Part shown: positions 7,775-18,640 of the stretch, piece after piece | Layout of the letters: the number at the start of each line of letters is the position of its first letter | How positions within the stretch are numbered: the stretch's first letter is position 1 | From: Thiomargarita sp. | GTDB taxonomy: Bacteria; Pseudomonadota; Gammaproteobacteria; Beggiatoales; Beggiatoaceae | NCBI GenBank assembly: GCA_020721005.1 | Contig: DYNP01000004.1 | Coordinates: 64,652-128,651, forward strand | Direction: 5' to 3' | Length of the DNA: 64,000 bases | Program-made: the position numbers and the translations under genes | The notes under the pieces: generated by a model | Databases searched by the model: none | Told to the model about the DNA's origin: nothing | The model's input: only the letters and a program-made list of their open reading frames with translations

Positions 7775-10700
7775 GTGGACTCTGACGCCTATCACCATTT
7801 TCTCAACAACAGCTCTGCTCTGTTAGGGACTATCAATTACCAAGGACTCTTTCTTCATCTCACTCCCTCTTGGCAGGAGTGGTTAGGGCACCTGCCCACC
7901 ACCCTTTGGGAAGTTTTAACTCCCGTCAGTAGGATCACTGTCCACACCCAATTGCAAGCCCTTATCCAAGGCACTCTTTCCACCGCCTATTTCCACCTCA
8001 GCTACCCATCCCCTGCCCACTCCCTAAGATGGCTCACCTGTGAAGCCATTCGACATCCCACCTCGGAAACTATCATTCTCTGTGCCCATCCCGGCTTAGC
8101 CAATCCCCTTGGCTGTCTGGAAAATGCTCCCCTTGCTGCAGTTGTCATCGATCAAAGCACCCAGTTGTTAGCCTACAATTCCGCCTTCTGTAAATTGTTT
8201 GAACCCATCATTCCCCTCACTTTACAAGAATTGCTTGCCCAACCTCTGCTCCCTTTTTTGGAAGTTGAGAACAATCACACACTAAAAAAAACTCAACTTG
8301 GCCAATGGCAAATTGATCTACACATAATTCCACAACTCACCTTGCCTGCTTTTCCCCCTTCTTTGGCAAAAATAAAAACCGATCATCTCCCCGGCACTTG
8401 GCTGATCATCGTTGAAGACAAACATCTCTTCTACCAACAACAAGATTATCTTCAACAGCATGAAAAAACGACTGATCTCGTCATGCAAACTTGTCATGAT
8501 GCGGTTTGGGACTATTACCTAGAACGACAAGAAATTTACTTCTCAGCCCACTGGAAACAACTCTTAGGCTACACCCAACAAGACTTCAGTCCCCAGATTC
8601 AAGACTGGCAAGCCCGCCTACATCCGGCAGACCTTCCCCGACAACAACAAGACTTGCAAGCCCATCTAAACCAGTTGACCACTCGCTATGAAAGTTTCTA
8701 TAGGATACGACATCAACAAGGAGATTATCGTTGGGTTCTCGATCGCGGCGCCGCCATGCGAGATGCCACTGGCCAAGCCTATCGCATCATAGGCACTTGC
8801 ACCGATATCACGGCTCACCGCTACACCGAACAAGCTTTGGATAATGCCAGAGAATCACTCCAACACATCATCAATGCCCTGCCCAACCCCATTTTCCTGA
8901 AGGACCATGAACGTCGACTCTGTTTTTTCAATGAAGCCTTTTGTCAATTGTTGCAACTCCCGCGAGACTCTCTGCTGGGCAAAAGGAATCCTGACTTTTT
9001 ACCCCCTGACCAAGCTGAGTTATTTGACCAATCTGACGATGCCATCTTAACCACCGGGAAAACTCAAGTCCTAGAAAGTTCCCTCACTGATACTCAACAC
9101 GTCCAACACACGTTATTGATCAAAAAAACCCTCTACCGTGACGCTCAAGATCGTCATTATATATTGGGAATGGTCACTGACATCAGCCAACGCAAGCAGA
9201 TCGAGGAACAATTACGTAAAAGTGAGGAACGTTACCGACAACTCTTTAACAATGGCAATGACGCAGTGCTGGTTCACAATATCACTGCAAAAGGGCAACT
9301 GACCCATTTCACCGAAGTCAATGACATTGCCTGTCAACGTTTGGGTTACACTCGAGAAGAATTGCTAAAACTCACCCCCATTGACATTGACAGTCCCGCA
9401 GATACCTATATCATTGCCGAACGCACGCGCCAACTGCTCACCCATCACCATGTGCTATTTGAAACCACTCTTCGCGGTAAACACGCCCAAAAACTCCCCA
9501 GTGAAGTCAATATTCACCTATTTCGACTCGATGAAGAAGTCACGGCTTTAGCCATCGTTCGCGATACCAGTGAACGTCAACAAGCCCAACAAGCCCTACT
9601 TGCCCAAGACGCTCACTACCGACACCTGATGCTCACTGCTAACAGTCTCATTTTGCGACTCGATCCAGCGGGACGCATCACCTTTTTTAACGAATTTGCT
9701 CAAACCTTCTTTGGATACACCCAAGCTGAAATCCTCGGCCAACCCGCCTTGGGCACCCTTATTCCCCTTACCGACACTGAAGGCTTTGATCTCGTCCCCA
9801 TGATCCAAAGTCTACTCCGTTTCCCAGAACATTACACACACACTGAACACGAAAACACCTGCAAAAATGGCCAACGGGTCTGGGTCGCTTGGGCCAACAA
9901 ACCCCTTTACAATGCCCAACACCAACTCCTTGAAATCCTCTGCATTGGCAATGACATCACCGAACGCAAATACACTGAGCAACAACTCCAAAGTCGGGAC
10001 CGTATATTACAAGGCGTCGCTCAAGTCACTCAACACCTGCTCACCACGTTAAACTATACTGAAGCCATTGCCAATGCCCTTCGCACCATTGCAGAACTCA
10101 TCCATGTTGATCGAGTGCACATCTTTGAAAATCAACATCCTACCGCAGATTCCCAACCCCATATGAGTCAGCGTTTTCATTGGAATGCTCGAGACCAAAC
10201 CCTCGTCACAGACCATCCCCAACTGCAAAATCTACCTTATGGAATTCTCCTCACCCGCTGGTACCCACGTTTGGCCAGTGGTCGACCCATTGCAGCCTCC
10301 AAAACTGATTTTCCTCACGAGGAACACCCTCTATTTGGTGAATTACCCCCCCATTCTCTACTCCTCATTCCCATACTATTTGACCAAAAATTTTGGGGCT
10401 TTATTGCAGTGGGCGACTCTCGACCCGAACGCACCTGGTCCGAACACGAACACTATCTGCTGCGAGCCATTGGGGACAGCATTCGCGGCACCATGGCCAG
10501 AAAACAAATCGAACAAGCCCTCCAAAAAAGCGAAGCCAAATTTCGTACCACCATTGAAAGTAACAAAGATGGCGTCTTAGTTCTCGATGAACAAGGCATC
10601 ATTCACTTTGCCAATCCGGCTGCGGAACAATTGTATAAAGCCGCCCCCGGTAAACTCGTCGGACAACCTTTTGGCACCCCCACTTCCGCTACCAACAAAG

Positions 10701-12856
10701 CGGAAATATGTATACCTGACTGGACCGGCAAACACCAAATTTTAGAACTGCACCTGTCCGAATGCGAATGGGAAGAGTTGCCAGCCGTTATCATATCATT
10801 GCGGGATGTAACTGCCCGTAAAGAAGCGGAAGAAGCCTTGCAAGCTCAAGTTGAACGGACCCGCTTAATATTGGAAGGCACCATGGATGGGTTTTATATA
10901 GTTGATATTGTTGGAAAAATTCGCGAAGTCAATCCAGCCTTCTGTGCAATTTCCGGATACACTTCTCAGCAAATCCTAAATCGCCAAGAAAGCATACTTT
11001 ACCCACAACAAGATTTAACCATTCTCAAGGAACAACGCCAACTCATTCGACAACAACGTTGGGGAAGTTTTGAGATCAGTCTCATCAGTAAAAATGGGGC
11101 CATTTTAGTCGTTGAAATCAGCAGCAATTTTGTCCAACAAGACACTGAGGGACTCTATTTCAACTTTGCCCGAGATATTACCCGTCGTAAGCAGGCAGAG
11201 ACCAAACTACTGGAAGCCAAAGAAGCAGCGGAGGCAGCCAGTCGTGCCAAAAGTGAATTCTTAGCCACGATGAGCCATGAAATTCGCACTCCAATGAATG
11301 GCGTTATTGGCATGACCGAATTACTCTTAGAAACAGATTTAGACGCCAGACAACGTCATTACGTGGAAGCTGTGCACAATTCCGGAGAAAGTTTGCTTAC
11401 CATCATCAATGACATTCTCGACTTCTCTAAAATTGAAGCTGGTAAATTTACCTTGGAACTGATTGATTTCAACCTGAATGAACTGATCGATTACCTGATT
11501 AACCTCCTGATTCCCGCCGCCCATAACAAGGGATTAACGCTGACTCACCAATTCACCTCCCTACCTTTCAATTTGAAAGGAGACCCCGGACGCCTGCAAC
11601 AAGTACTTACCAACCTGATCAACAACGCCATCAAATTTACAGAAGAAGGGGGAGTTCATCTCAAAATACAATATTCTCCTTTGCCCAACACAGCCGCTCT
11701 GACTTTTCTCTTTGAAGTCATAGACACCGGAATTGGAATTGCCACAGCAGACCAACATCGACTCTTTCAACCCTTTTCCCAAGCCGATAGTTCTACAACT
11801 CGACGTTATGGGGGTACAGGTTTGGGCCTGGTCATCGTACAACGTTTGGTAACTCTCATGGGGGGACAAATTGGATTTCACAGCATTCCCCAAAAAGGCA
11901 GCACTTTTTGGTTTACCCTACCTCTGCTTAAAGGTCCCTTAGTTGAGAACAACCTTCTCCCCTTATCTCAACAAAAACACCGTTCCAACAACACTCGTGA
12001 TCTTCGACTGACTCATGCTCATATCCTGGTAGTTGAAGACAATAAACTCAATCAAGAAGTGATCAGCCAAATGCTCTTTCAATTAGGTTGTAAAATAACT
12101 GTAGCTGAAAATGGTCGACAAGCTGTTGAATTATTTAGAAATAAGCAACCCGATGACCTTCCCTTCGATCTCGTCTTGATGGATTGCCACATGCCAGAAA
12201 TGGACGGCTTTGAAGCCACCCGGGCTATTCGTCAACGAGAAAAAACTTCTACCAAACAACAGCGCATTCCCATTGTAGCCCTCACTGCCAATGCCATGGC
12301 AGGAGATAGAGAACGCTGTTTGGCTTGTGGTATGGACGACTATTTAAGCAAACCAGTCAAATCCAAACCCTTGCACAATGTCCTGTTTCGCTGGTTAGAA
12401 CCCTATTCCACCGCCGCCTCGCCCACTCCAGATCCCACTCCAATCTCCCCTCTGCCTTTGGAATCCAGACCCTCAATTATTGGAGAAGAATCTGGCAATT
12501 TTTTAATTGACCTGCCCATTTTAGATGAAAACGTGCTCAAAAGTTTACAAGAAGAAATGCGTGGAAAAAGTGTCAACTGGTTGATTGAACTCTTTTTAAC
12601 CGAGCTACCCAACTATGCCGATGCTTTATATCAAGCTGCAGAACTTCATGATTTAGAACAACTTTATTTGGCTGCTCACAAATTGAAAGGCAGTGTCTCC
12701 AACTTGGGTGGCAAACGCCTGATGGCCCTATGTTCCCGACTTGAAAAACTCAGCCGAGCCGGAGAAACAGACTTGGCTCAACAACTGACAATCACCTTGT
12801 TACCCACTGAAATCACCCACATCCAACTTGCCTTAGAGAACATTAAACATGCTTAA
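7775..12856 (+). CDS. Giant multi-PAS/GAF hybrid histidine kinase with receiver and Hpt domains
   Basis: 1693 aa with no convincing membrane helix, so probably cytoplasmic. About eight PAS-type modules occupy residues 1-740 and 915-1145; clear PAC ends are [20 protein letters not shown] and [12 protein letters not shown] domain lies at about 742-912. HisKA follows with [11 protein letters not shown] (His near 1168), then HATPase_c ([27 protein letters not shown]), a receiver from about 1415 ([26 protein letters not shown]) and an Hpt domain ([14 protein letters not shown], His near 1634). This is a complete internal four-step phosphorelay of BarA/EvgS type, with Hpt passing phosphate to a separate receiver. 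The start is GTG with a poor ribosome site. Its stop overlaps the next gene by 8 bp. Confidence 0.9.
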   Translation: MDSDAYHHFLNNSSALLGTINYQGLFLHLTPSWQEWLGHLPTTLWEVLTPVSRITVHTQLQALIQGTLSTAYFHLSYPSPAHSLRWLTCEAIRHPTSETIILCAHPGLANPLGCLENAPLAAVVIDQSTQLLAYNSAFCKLFEPIIPLTLQELLAQPLLPFLEVENNHTLKKTQLGQWQIDLHIIPQLTLPAFPPSLAKIKTDHLPGTWLIIVEDKHLFYQQQDYLQQHEKTTDLVMQTCHDAVWDYYLERQEIYFSAHWKQLLGYTQQDFSPQIQDWQARLHPADLPRQQQDLQAHLNQLTTRYESFYRIRHQQGDYRWVLDRGAAMRDATGQAYRIIGTCTDITAHRYTEQALDNARESLQHIINALPNPIFLKDHERRLCFFNEAFCQLLQLPRDSLLGKRNPDFLPPDQAELFDQSDDAILTTGKTQVLESSLTDTQHVQHTLLIKKTLYRDAQDRHYILGMVTDISQRKQIEEQLRKSEERYRQLFNNGNDAVLVHNITAKGQLTHFTEVNDIACQRLGYTREELLKLTPIDIDSPADTYIIAERTRQLLTHHHVLFETTLRGKHAQKLPSEVNIHLFRLDEEVTALAIVRDTSERQQAQQALLAQDAHYRHLMLTANSLILRLDPAGRITFFNEFAQTFFGYTQAEILGQPALGTLIPLTDTEGFDLVPMIQSLLRFPEHYTHTEHENTCKNGQRVWVAWANKPLYNAQHQLLEILCIGNDITERKYTEQQLQSRDRILQGVAQVTQHLLTTLNYTEAIANALRTIAELIHVDRVHIFENQHPTADSQPHMSQRFHWNARDQTLVTDHPQLQNLPYGILLTRWYPRLASGRPIAASKTDFPHEEHPLFGELPPHSLLLIPILFDQKFWGFIAVGDSRPERTWSEHEHYLLRAIGDSIRGTMARKQIEQALQKSEAKFRTTIESNKDGVLVLDEQGIIHFANPAAEQLYKAAPGKLVGQPFGTPTSATNKAEICIPDWTGKHQILELHLSECEWEELPAVIISLRDVTARKEAEEALQAQVERTRLILEGTMDGFYIVDIVGKIREVNPAFCAISGYTSQQILNRQESILYPQQDLTILKEQRQLIRQQRWGSFEISLISKNGAILVVEISSNFVQQDTEGLYFNFARDITRRKQAETKLLEAKEAAEAASRAKSEFLATMSHEIRTPMNGVIGMTELLLETDLDARQRHYVEAVHNSGESLLTIINDILDFSKIEAGKFTLELIDFNLNELIDYLINLLIPAAHNKGLTLTHQFTSLPFNLKGDPGRLQQVLTNLINNAIKFTEEGGVHLKIQYSPLPNTAALTFLFEVIDTGIGIATADQHRLFQPFSQADSSTTRRYGGTGLGLVIVQRLVTLMGGQIGFHSIPQKGSTFWFTLPLLKGPLVENNLLPLSQQKHRSNNTRDLRLTHAHILVVEDNKLNQEVISQMLFQLGCKITVAENGRQAVELFRNKQPDDLPFDLVLMDCHMPEMDGFEATRAIRQREKTSTKQQRIPIVALTANAMAGDRERCLACGMDDYLSKPVKSKPLHNVLFRWLEPYSTAASPTPDPTPISPLPLESRPSIIGEESGNFLIDLPILDENVLKSLQEEMRGKSVNWLIELFLTELPNYADALYQAAELHDLEQLYLAAHKLKGSVSNLGGKRLMALCSRLEKLSRAGETDLAQQLTITLLPTEITHIQLALENIKHA

Positions 12857-14519
12857 TCCGGCCAAATCACCCTTAGTGTTAGTTGTTGACGATGATGTGT
12901 TTATGCGAGGCATGTTACAAAATCTGCTAGAAACCCAAAACTATCGAGTGGCAGAAGCCCAAGATGGCATGACTGCCCTTGAAGAATTTCAACGTTTGGG
13001 ACCCGATCTTATTCTGCTGGATGCCGCCATGCCAGTCATGGATGGCTTCACAGCCTGTGCCCAACTGAAAAATTTGCCCAATGGCCACGAAGTGCCCATT
13101 ATCATGATCACCTCTTTAGACGATGAACGTTCCGTAGATCGAGCATTTGAAGTCGGGGCAGTCGAATACATCACAAAACCTGTACATTGGGCGGTATTAC
13201 GCCATCGAGTAGAAGTTATTTTGCAAGCTCGACAAGCTCAAGCTGCGCTACAAGAAAGTGAAGCTCGATTCCGGGGCATTTTTGAACAAGCTGCAATGGG
13301 CATTGCCTTACTGGACGCTCATGGATACCTATTGGACAGCAACTCAGCCGTTCAACAAATGTTGGGACATTCTGCAGAAGAATTGCGGGGTAAACTGTTC
13401 AACAAATTCTTTTACCCTTATGATACAGCAATAGAAAGAGAATTTCACCAACAACTGCTCCAGCAACACAGTCACCACTACCAAATGGAAAAATATTTCT
13501 TTCGCAAAAACTCCCCTATGTCATGGGGCAGGTTAACCACTTCCCTGGTCAGAAATTCAGAAAATAAACCCCAGTATTGGGTGCAAATGATTGAAGACAT
13601 TACAGAAAGGAAACGTGCTCAAACCCGGCAACGATTGGCTGCCAAGGTATTTGAGACCACTTCTGATGGCATCATGATCACCAATGCCGAAGGGAACATC
13701 ACCGACGTCAACCAAACTTTTTTACTCATGACCGGCTATCGTTATGAAGAAGTTTTAGACAAAAATCCCCGTTTTTTGCAATCCGGTCACCACGATCGCA
13801 CATTTTATGAAGAAATGTGGGCCATCACCCGAGAGACCGGCCGTTGGAGCGGGCAAATTTGGAACAAACGCAAAAATGGCGATGTCTTTTCCATGTGGAT
13901 ATCCCTGAATGCAGTGAGAGGAGAACACAATGAAATTACACATTATGTGGCAGTTTATTCTGACATCAGCAGCTTAAAAGAAGATGATCAGAGGATGCGT
14001 TTATTGACCCATTACGACTCACTGACTGAACTGCCTAATCGTTTGCTCTTTCACGAATGTTTGACTCGGGCCTGTCGCCAAGAACAAAAAATTGCCTTAC
14101 TTTACATAGACTTAGATGATTTTAAACAAGTGAATGAAGATTTCAGTTATGATGTGGGAGATGATGCGCTCAAAGAAATTGCCAAGCGTTTAAAACACTG
14201 CATTAGGGAAGGAGACCAAGTTTGTCGAGTCGAGGGGGATGAATTTGCTGTTATCTTATCGCCCATTTATCAAGAATATGATGCTCGAGTAATTGCCGAA
14301 AAAATCCTAGACACCCTAAATTCTCCCTTCACCCTACAAGGACACACTTTACAAATTGACTCGAATATTGGCATGAGTTTTTACCCTCCTCAACTCTTGA
14401 ACATTCGAGAAAATGTCGAAATATTGGTACAATATGCAGACATTGCGATGTGCTTGGCGAAAGAATTAGGTCCAAACACGTATCACGTTTATTCAGATAC
14501 CGAGATTGAGAATCAATGA
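12849..14519 (+). CDS. Response regulator with two PAS and a GGDEF domain
   Basis: 556 aa. Receiver 1-125 (VVDDDVFMR, Asp58 in LILLDAAMP, TKP), PAS at about 135-260 (EDITERKRAQ end), PAS/PAC at about 265-380 and GGDEF at about 385-550 (HYDSLTELPNRLLF). The catalytic motif reads EGDEF (462-466) instead of GGDEF. An RxxD inhibitory-site motif (REGD, 453-456) is present five residues before it. There is no EAL domain. The 8-bp overlap with the upstream hybrid kinase indicates translational coupling, and the receiver is a natural acceptor from the kinase's Hpt domain. Diguanylate cyclase activity is likely by family but uncertain because of the altered first Gly. Confidence 0.87.
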   Translation: MLNPAKSPLVLVVDDDVFMRGMLQNLLETQNYRVAEAQDGMTALEEFQRLGPDLILLDAAMPVMDGFTACAQLKNLPNGHEVPIIMITSLDDERSVDRAFEVGAVEYITKPVHWAVLRHRVEVILQARQAQAALQESEARFRGIFEQAAMGIALLDAHGYLLDSNSAVQQMLGHSAEELRGKLFNKFFYPYDTAIEREFHQQLLQQHSHHYQMEKYFFRKNSPMSWGRLTTSLVRNSENKPQYWVQMIEDITERKRAQTRQRLAAKVFETTSDGIMITNAEGNITDVNQTFLLMTGYRYEEVLDKNPRFLQSGHHDRTFYEEMWAITRETGRWSGQIWNKRKNGDVFSMWISLNAVRGEHNEITHYVAVYSDISSLKEDDQRMRLLTHYDSLTELPNRLLFHECLTRACRQEQKIALLYIDLDDFKQVNEDFSYDVGDDALKEIAKRLKHCIREGDQVCRVEGDEFAVILSPIYQEYDARVIAEKILDTLNSPFTLQGHTLQIDSNIGMSFYPPQLLNIRENVEILVQYADIAMCLAKELGPNTYHVYSDTEIENQ

Positions 14520-14710
14520 AAACGATTCCCATTGACCTCCCTGCTTGTTGACAGTGACCGGGACCTTTTTGTCCCCACCCAATCCACCCCTAAATTTTCC
14601 CTAATTAAAGAAGCAGAAAACCCTTCCCGTTTCGTCGGTTTGGGGGGGAATAGGCTTCTACTCATTAAGACCCTTGCAGGATTCGATTTAAAGAAAGTAA
14701 AATCTTATAG

Positions 14711-14951
14711 TAGACCTCTTGCAAAAGTAAATGATGCGATAAAGATGAGATAAGAAAAAATAAAAGGGAAATTCCCGTTGGAGTGAAGGTTTTAGCCGGT
14801 CAGCCGTAGGCAGCCCCCCCCCACATACACAAATTGCAAGGGCCTACCGCTGGCCGGCTAAAGCCTCCACTCCAAAGCCTCCATTCCAACGTACCTTAAC
14901 TGATGCGCAACTCCCATTTTTTCATGATCGCATACTTTTGCAAGAGGTCTA
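14711..14951. mobile_element. MITE-like element, copy 2 (complete)
   Basis: 241 bp with terminal inverted repeats TAGACCTCTTGCAAAAGTA (14711-14729) and its exact complement (14933-14951). Both ends carry TA, compatible with a TA target duplication. Internal arms at 14778-14799 and 14854-14875 form a long hairpin. Just after the right arm, 14876-14891 (AGCCTCCATTCCAACG) duplicates part of the arm, in the same variant as the array at 1-249. There is no coding capacity. Confidence 0.92.
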
Positions 14952-15026
14952 GTCTTGCAAAGGTGTCTAAGTAACTGTTAGTAATAAAAATTTGTTATCC
15001 CCCTTCAATTTTTAAGTGGACTTTTT

Positions 15027-17627
15027 ATGCATAACTATTTGACTTTATTCTTACTACTCTCATTAAGTTTAATCACTGCTTGTAGTAACGATGATGAGAA
15101 CACGACTGCCACTTCTACCGGAGAAGGCTCCATTCAGGGCGCCTTTGCAGTCACTGGTCGCATGCTGACTTCTGGCAATACTGCCAAGGATAACGATGTC
15201 AACGATCCAAAATCTCCAGCGTTGTCCAACAACAATTCCCTAGAAACTGCCCAATCAATCCCCAATCCGGTCATTTTGGGGGGCTATGTGAATCAACCCG
15301 GTGCAGGCCCACAAGGTCGTTCCAAACAAATTGGGGACATCAATGATGTATTTGTTGCTGATTTGCGAACCCATCAAGTGATTCACTTATTTGTGGCTCA
15401 AGAAAACTTGGCGGGCAATGACTTGGATTTGGCTTTATTTAACCCGCAAGGTCAAATTCTCAATGCCTCAGTGAGTGAAGGTGCCACTGAGACTCTTATT
15501 GTTCCTCGAGATGGCCGTTATTTCATACGGGTGAATGCCTTTTTAGGCGGATCCAATTACATTCTCACCATTGGTCAAAATACCCAAGTTAACAATCAGT
15601 CCACAGCCAATGCTTTGGTACTGAGTTCAGAATTTACCCCCTATGAAATGATTGCCCGCCTCCATCCGGATCATGTTCTACAATCGCAAAGTTTACTCTC
15701 CTCCTTGGGTTTACAAACTGAATCTCCTGATAGCTCAAGACGTATGTTGTTGACCTTAGAACCTGGGAACAGTCGTTTGCTGTCCACTGCCGAAGAGCTG
15801 ATTTTTGCAACCCCTGAACTGCAATCTAAATATGAAACTTTGTTGGCAATTAAGAAGTTGCGTCATGAAGATCAGTTTATGGAAGTCAGTCCCAATTATA
15901 TCTTGAACAAACAATCTATTCCCAATGATACTTTTTACCCTTATCAATGGAATTTATCGCTGATGAATATGCCGCAAGCTTGGGATATGACCACCGGAGA
16001 CAGTTCAGTTGTTGTGGCGGTGGTTGACACTGGAGTACTCTTGGATCATCCTGATTTGCAAGGAAAATTGGTATCGGGATATGATTTTATTCGAAATTTA
16101 CGAATATCATTGGATGGGGATGGAATAGACAGTTCCCCCAACGATCCTGGCGACCAAAGTCCCAATGGCAGTAGTTTTCACGGCAGTCATGTCGCTGGCA
16201 TTATTGCCGGGCGCACCAATAATCGGGCAGGTATTGCTGGCATAGGTTGGCAGACCAAGGTGATGCCATTGCGAGTGTTGGGAAAGGGAGGAGCTGGTAG
16301 CGATTATGATATTGAGCAAGCGATTCGTTTTGCTGCCGGTTTAGCCAATGATGCTGGTTTCATGCCCGCTCAAAAGGCTGATATTATTAATTTAAGTCTG
16401 GGGGGACCGGACATTTCTATGGGATTTCAAGAATTGATTTATGAAGTCAGACGGGCAGGCGTTATGGTCGTGGCTGCAGCGGGTAACGATGGGACTGGGA
16501 CCTTGATTTATCCGGCTTCTTTGGATGGGGTGATTTCAGTCAGTGGGGTGGATATGAATAAGCAGCGAGTCAGTTACTCTAACTATGGTCCCTTGGTCGA
16601 TGTGGCGGCCCCCGGAGGAGATAATACTCCCGATATTAATGGCGATGGCATGCCAGATGGTATTCTCAGCACCGTAGGTAGCGAAGTTACTGAGACCAAT
16701 GGTAAGATCAAGATTGAATTCACTTTTTCCTCTTCAGTGGGCACTTCTATGGCCTCTCCCCATGTGGCTGGAGTGTTGGCCTTGATGAAAGCGGCATATC
16801 CCAAATTAACTCCTCAAATTGCCGACAGTTTAATTCAATCTGGATCGGCTACTGAAGATTTGGGACCTGGAGGTCGAGATGATCAATTTGGTTATGGTTT
16901 AATGGATGCTCGTAGGGCTGTATTGGCGGCGATTGAAGCCAGCGGTGGACAGGCAGCAGCCCCTCAGCCCAGATTGGTGGTCAGTCCCATGTCTCTTAAT
17001 TTTGGGTTGAGCACTCAGGCATTGACTTTGAATGTGAATAACGGGGGAGGGGGAGATTTACAGATCGAGAATGTCACGGAGAATTCCCAAGGTTTTCTCA
17101 CAATTCAAGGTCAAGGATTGGGCAGTTACACGGTGCGAATTGATCGCAGTCAATTGGGCATGGGAACTTTTAATGCCACCATTACTATTGTCAGCAATAG
17201 CAATACGGTGAACATTCCAGTTATTTTGCAAGTTGGCGATCCAAATATGACTGGAGATGCGGGTTTACATTATATTTTATTGGTGAAACCAGAGCCGTCA
17301 GAGGCTTGGGAAGTGTTACAACAGGTTCAGACCACTGCACGCAATGGCGGTTATGAGTATCGTTTTGATGGCGTACAGGCGGGAAGTTATTTGGTGGTGG
17401 CGGGAACGGATTTTAATAATGATGGCTATATTTGTGATGTTGGGGAAGCTTGTGGTGCCTATTTGGTGCTGCGTGATCCAGCGCCCATTCAGGTCAATGG
17501 GAATTTGAGATTGAGTGATTTCAGTACCGGTTTTGAGGTGAATTTTTCTGCCAAAAGTGCTTATAATTTGATTTCCGACCGAGCCCAAGCTATTCCACGT
17601 TTGAAAAGAATTCTCGAAGCAGAATAG
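15027..17627 (+). CDS. Subtilisin-like (S8) serine protease lipoprotein
   Basis: 866 aa. The N-terminus is a lipoprotein signal ending LSLITAC (Cys19), so the product should be membrane-anchored outside the cytoplasm. A PPC-like beta domain lies at about 85-185 (GNDLDLALFNPQGQ, DGRYFIRVNAF). The S8 catalytic domain spans about 305-640: Asp in VVDTGVLLDHPDL (near 333), His in FHGSHVAGI (near 384), Asn in AAAGNDG and Ser in GTSMASPHVAG (near 573). An Ig-like domain and a prealbumin-like tail follow, containing a calcium-loop-like DFNNDGYICD. All triad residues are present. It stands alone, before ygfZ and after a MITE. Confidence 0.92.
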   Translation: MHNYLTLFLLLSLSLITACSNDDENTTATSTGEGSIQGAFAVTGRMLTSGNTAKDNDVNDPKSPALSNNNSLETAQSIPNPVILGGYVNQPGAGPQGRSKQIGDINDVFVADLRTHQVIHLFVAQENLAGNDLDLALFNPQGQILNASVSEGATETLIVPRDGRYFIRVNAFLGGSNYILTIGQNTQVNNQSTANALVLSSEFTPYEMIARLHPDHVLQSQSLLSSLGLQTESPDSSRRMLLTLEPGNSRLLSTAEELIFATPELQSKYETLLAIKKLRHEDQFMEVSPNYILNKQSIPNDTFYPYQWNLSLMNMPQAWDMTTGDSSVVVAVVDTGVLLDHPDLQGKLVSGYDFIRNLRISLDGDGIDSSPNDPGDQSPNGSSFHGSHVAGIIAGRTNNRAGIAGIGWQTKVMPLRVLGKGGAGSDYDIEQAIRFAAGLANDAGFMPAQKADIINLSLGGPDISMGFQELIYEVRRAGVMVVAAAGNDGTGTLIYPASLDGVISVSGVDMNKQRVSYSNYGPLVDVAAPGGDNTPDINGDGMPDGILSTVGSEVTETNGKIKIEFTFSSSVGTSMASPHVAGVLALMKAAYPKLTPQIADSLIQSGSATEDLGPGGRDDQFGYGLMDARRAVLAAIEASGGQAAAPQPRLVVSPMSLNFGLSTQALTLNVNNGGGGDLQIENVTENSQGFLTIQGQGLGSYTVRIDRSQLGMGTFNATITIVSNSNTVNIPVILQVGDPNMTGDAGLHYILLVKPEPSEAWEVLQQVQTTARNGGYEYRFDGVQAGSYLVVAGTDFNNDGYICDVGEACGAYLVLRDPAPIQVNGNLRLSDFSTGFEVNFSAKSAYNLISDRAQAIPRLKRILEAE

Positions 17628-17674
17628 GTTATGTTATCAAAGTAGTTGCTCCCCCAATTTAATGAGGAATTGTT

Positions 17675-18640
17675 ATGCCGTGGTCCACGTTTCTAACTCA
17701 ATATTCAGAAAATCCAATTCCCGAAACTTTTTTAACCGCAGATTTGTTGCTGCCTTTGCCGAATTTGGGACTGATAGAGGTCAGTGGTGCGGAGGCCTTG
17801 TCTTTTTTGCAGGGTCAGTTTACCAATGATGTGCGCCAAGTTACAGAAACTCGGTCCCAATTAAGTGCATGGTGCAATTCTAAGGGGCGAGTGTTATTCA
17901 CATTCCGATTGTTTAAGCGAGATGGGAATTATTATTTGTTATTGCCTCAAATTCAGGTGGCAGCTTTATTGAAACGGTTATCTTTGTACAAATTACGCTC
18001 TGCAGTCAATTTAGCTGCTCTTGAATTGCCCCAGTTTGGCTTCAGTGGTCCCCACAGTGCTCAGGGGTTGGAAAACGGTTGGGGTTGTGCGCCTCCTGCT
18101 GAAATTCATGACAGTTTAACGGTGGCGGGCATCACCGTGTTAAAAGTGGCTGCCCATCGTTATTGGGTGGGAAGCTCTTCGGTGGAAGTGTTGTCAAAGT
18201 TGTGGTCTGATTTGGCAAATTTGGCACAGGTGGTGAGTGCCAAGGCTTGGGAATTATTGGATATTGCGGCTCGATTGCCCACCGTTTTACCAGAAGTGTC
18301 CGAGGAATTTGTGCCACAAATGCTCAATTATGAGCAGTTACCAGGGGTTAGTTTTACGAAGGGATGTTATAGTGGGCAAGAGGTGGTGGCGAGAACTCAA
18401 CATTTGGGCACTCCAAAAAGACGTTTGTATTTGGCAACGGTGTCGATTGCTCGTTTATTCAAGGTTGGGGAAGATTTGTATAATATTCAACAGGAAGCGG
18501 TGGGGAAAGTGGTCAATGTGCAATCCGATCCCAGAGGCGGTTGTTTGATGTTGGCGGTGTTGCCAGTCAGTGAGGTTGGGAATGAGACTCTGCGAACTCA
18601 GGAGGGTGCTGTATTATCCATCATTGAGGCGGTCAGTTAG
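17675..18640 (+). CDS. ygfZ: Folate-binding protein YgfZ (GcvT-like)
   Basis: 321 aa. The signature KGCYSGQEVVART lies near residue 230 with the conserved Cys, and the N-terminus has the aminomethyltransferase-like VSGAEALSFLQGQFTNDV. YgfZ/IbaG-type proteins use tetrahydrofolate and help assemble or repair certain Fe-S enzymes, including radical SAM methylthiotransferases. GAGGA precedes the ATG. The 3' end overlaps the convergent SbcD-like gene by 8 bp. Confidence 0.93.
   Translation: MPWSTFLTQYSENPIPETFLTADLLLPLPNLGLIEVSGAEALSFLQGQFTNDVRQVTETRSQLSAWCNSKGRVLFTFRLFKRDGNYYLLLPQIQVAALLKRLSLYKLRSAVNLAALELPQFGFSGPHSAQGLENGWGCAPPAEIHDSLTVAGITVLKVAAHRYWVGSSSVEVLSKLWSDLANLAQVVSAKAWELLDIAARLPTVLPEVSEEFVPQMLNYEQLPGVSFTKGCYSGQEVVARTQHLGTPKRRLYLATVSIARLFKVGEDLYNIQQEAVGKVVNVQSDPRGGCLMLAVLPVSEVGNETLRTQEGAVLSIIEAVS

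Noticed and set aside
14532-14753. 73-aa reading frame after the GGDEF gene
   Set aside because: Its last codons are MITE sequence and there is no ribosome site or recognisable domain.
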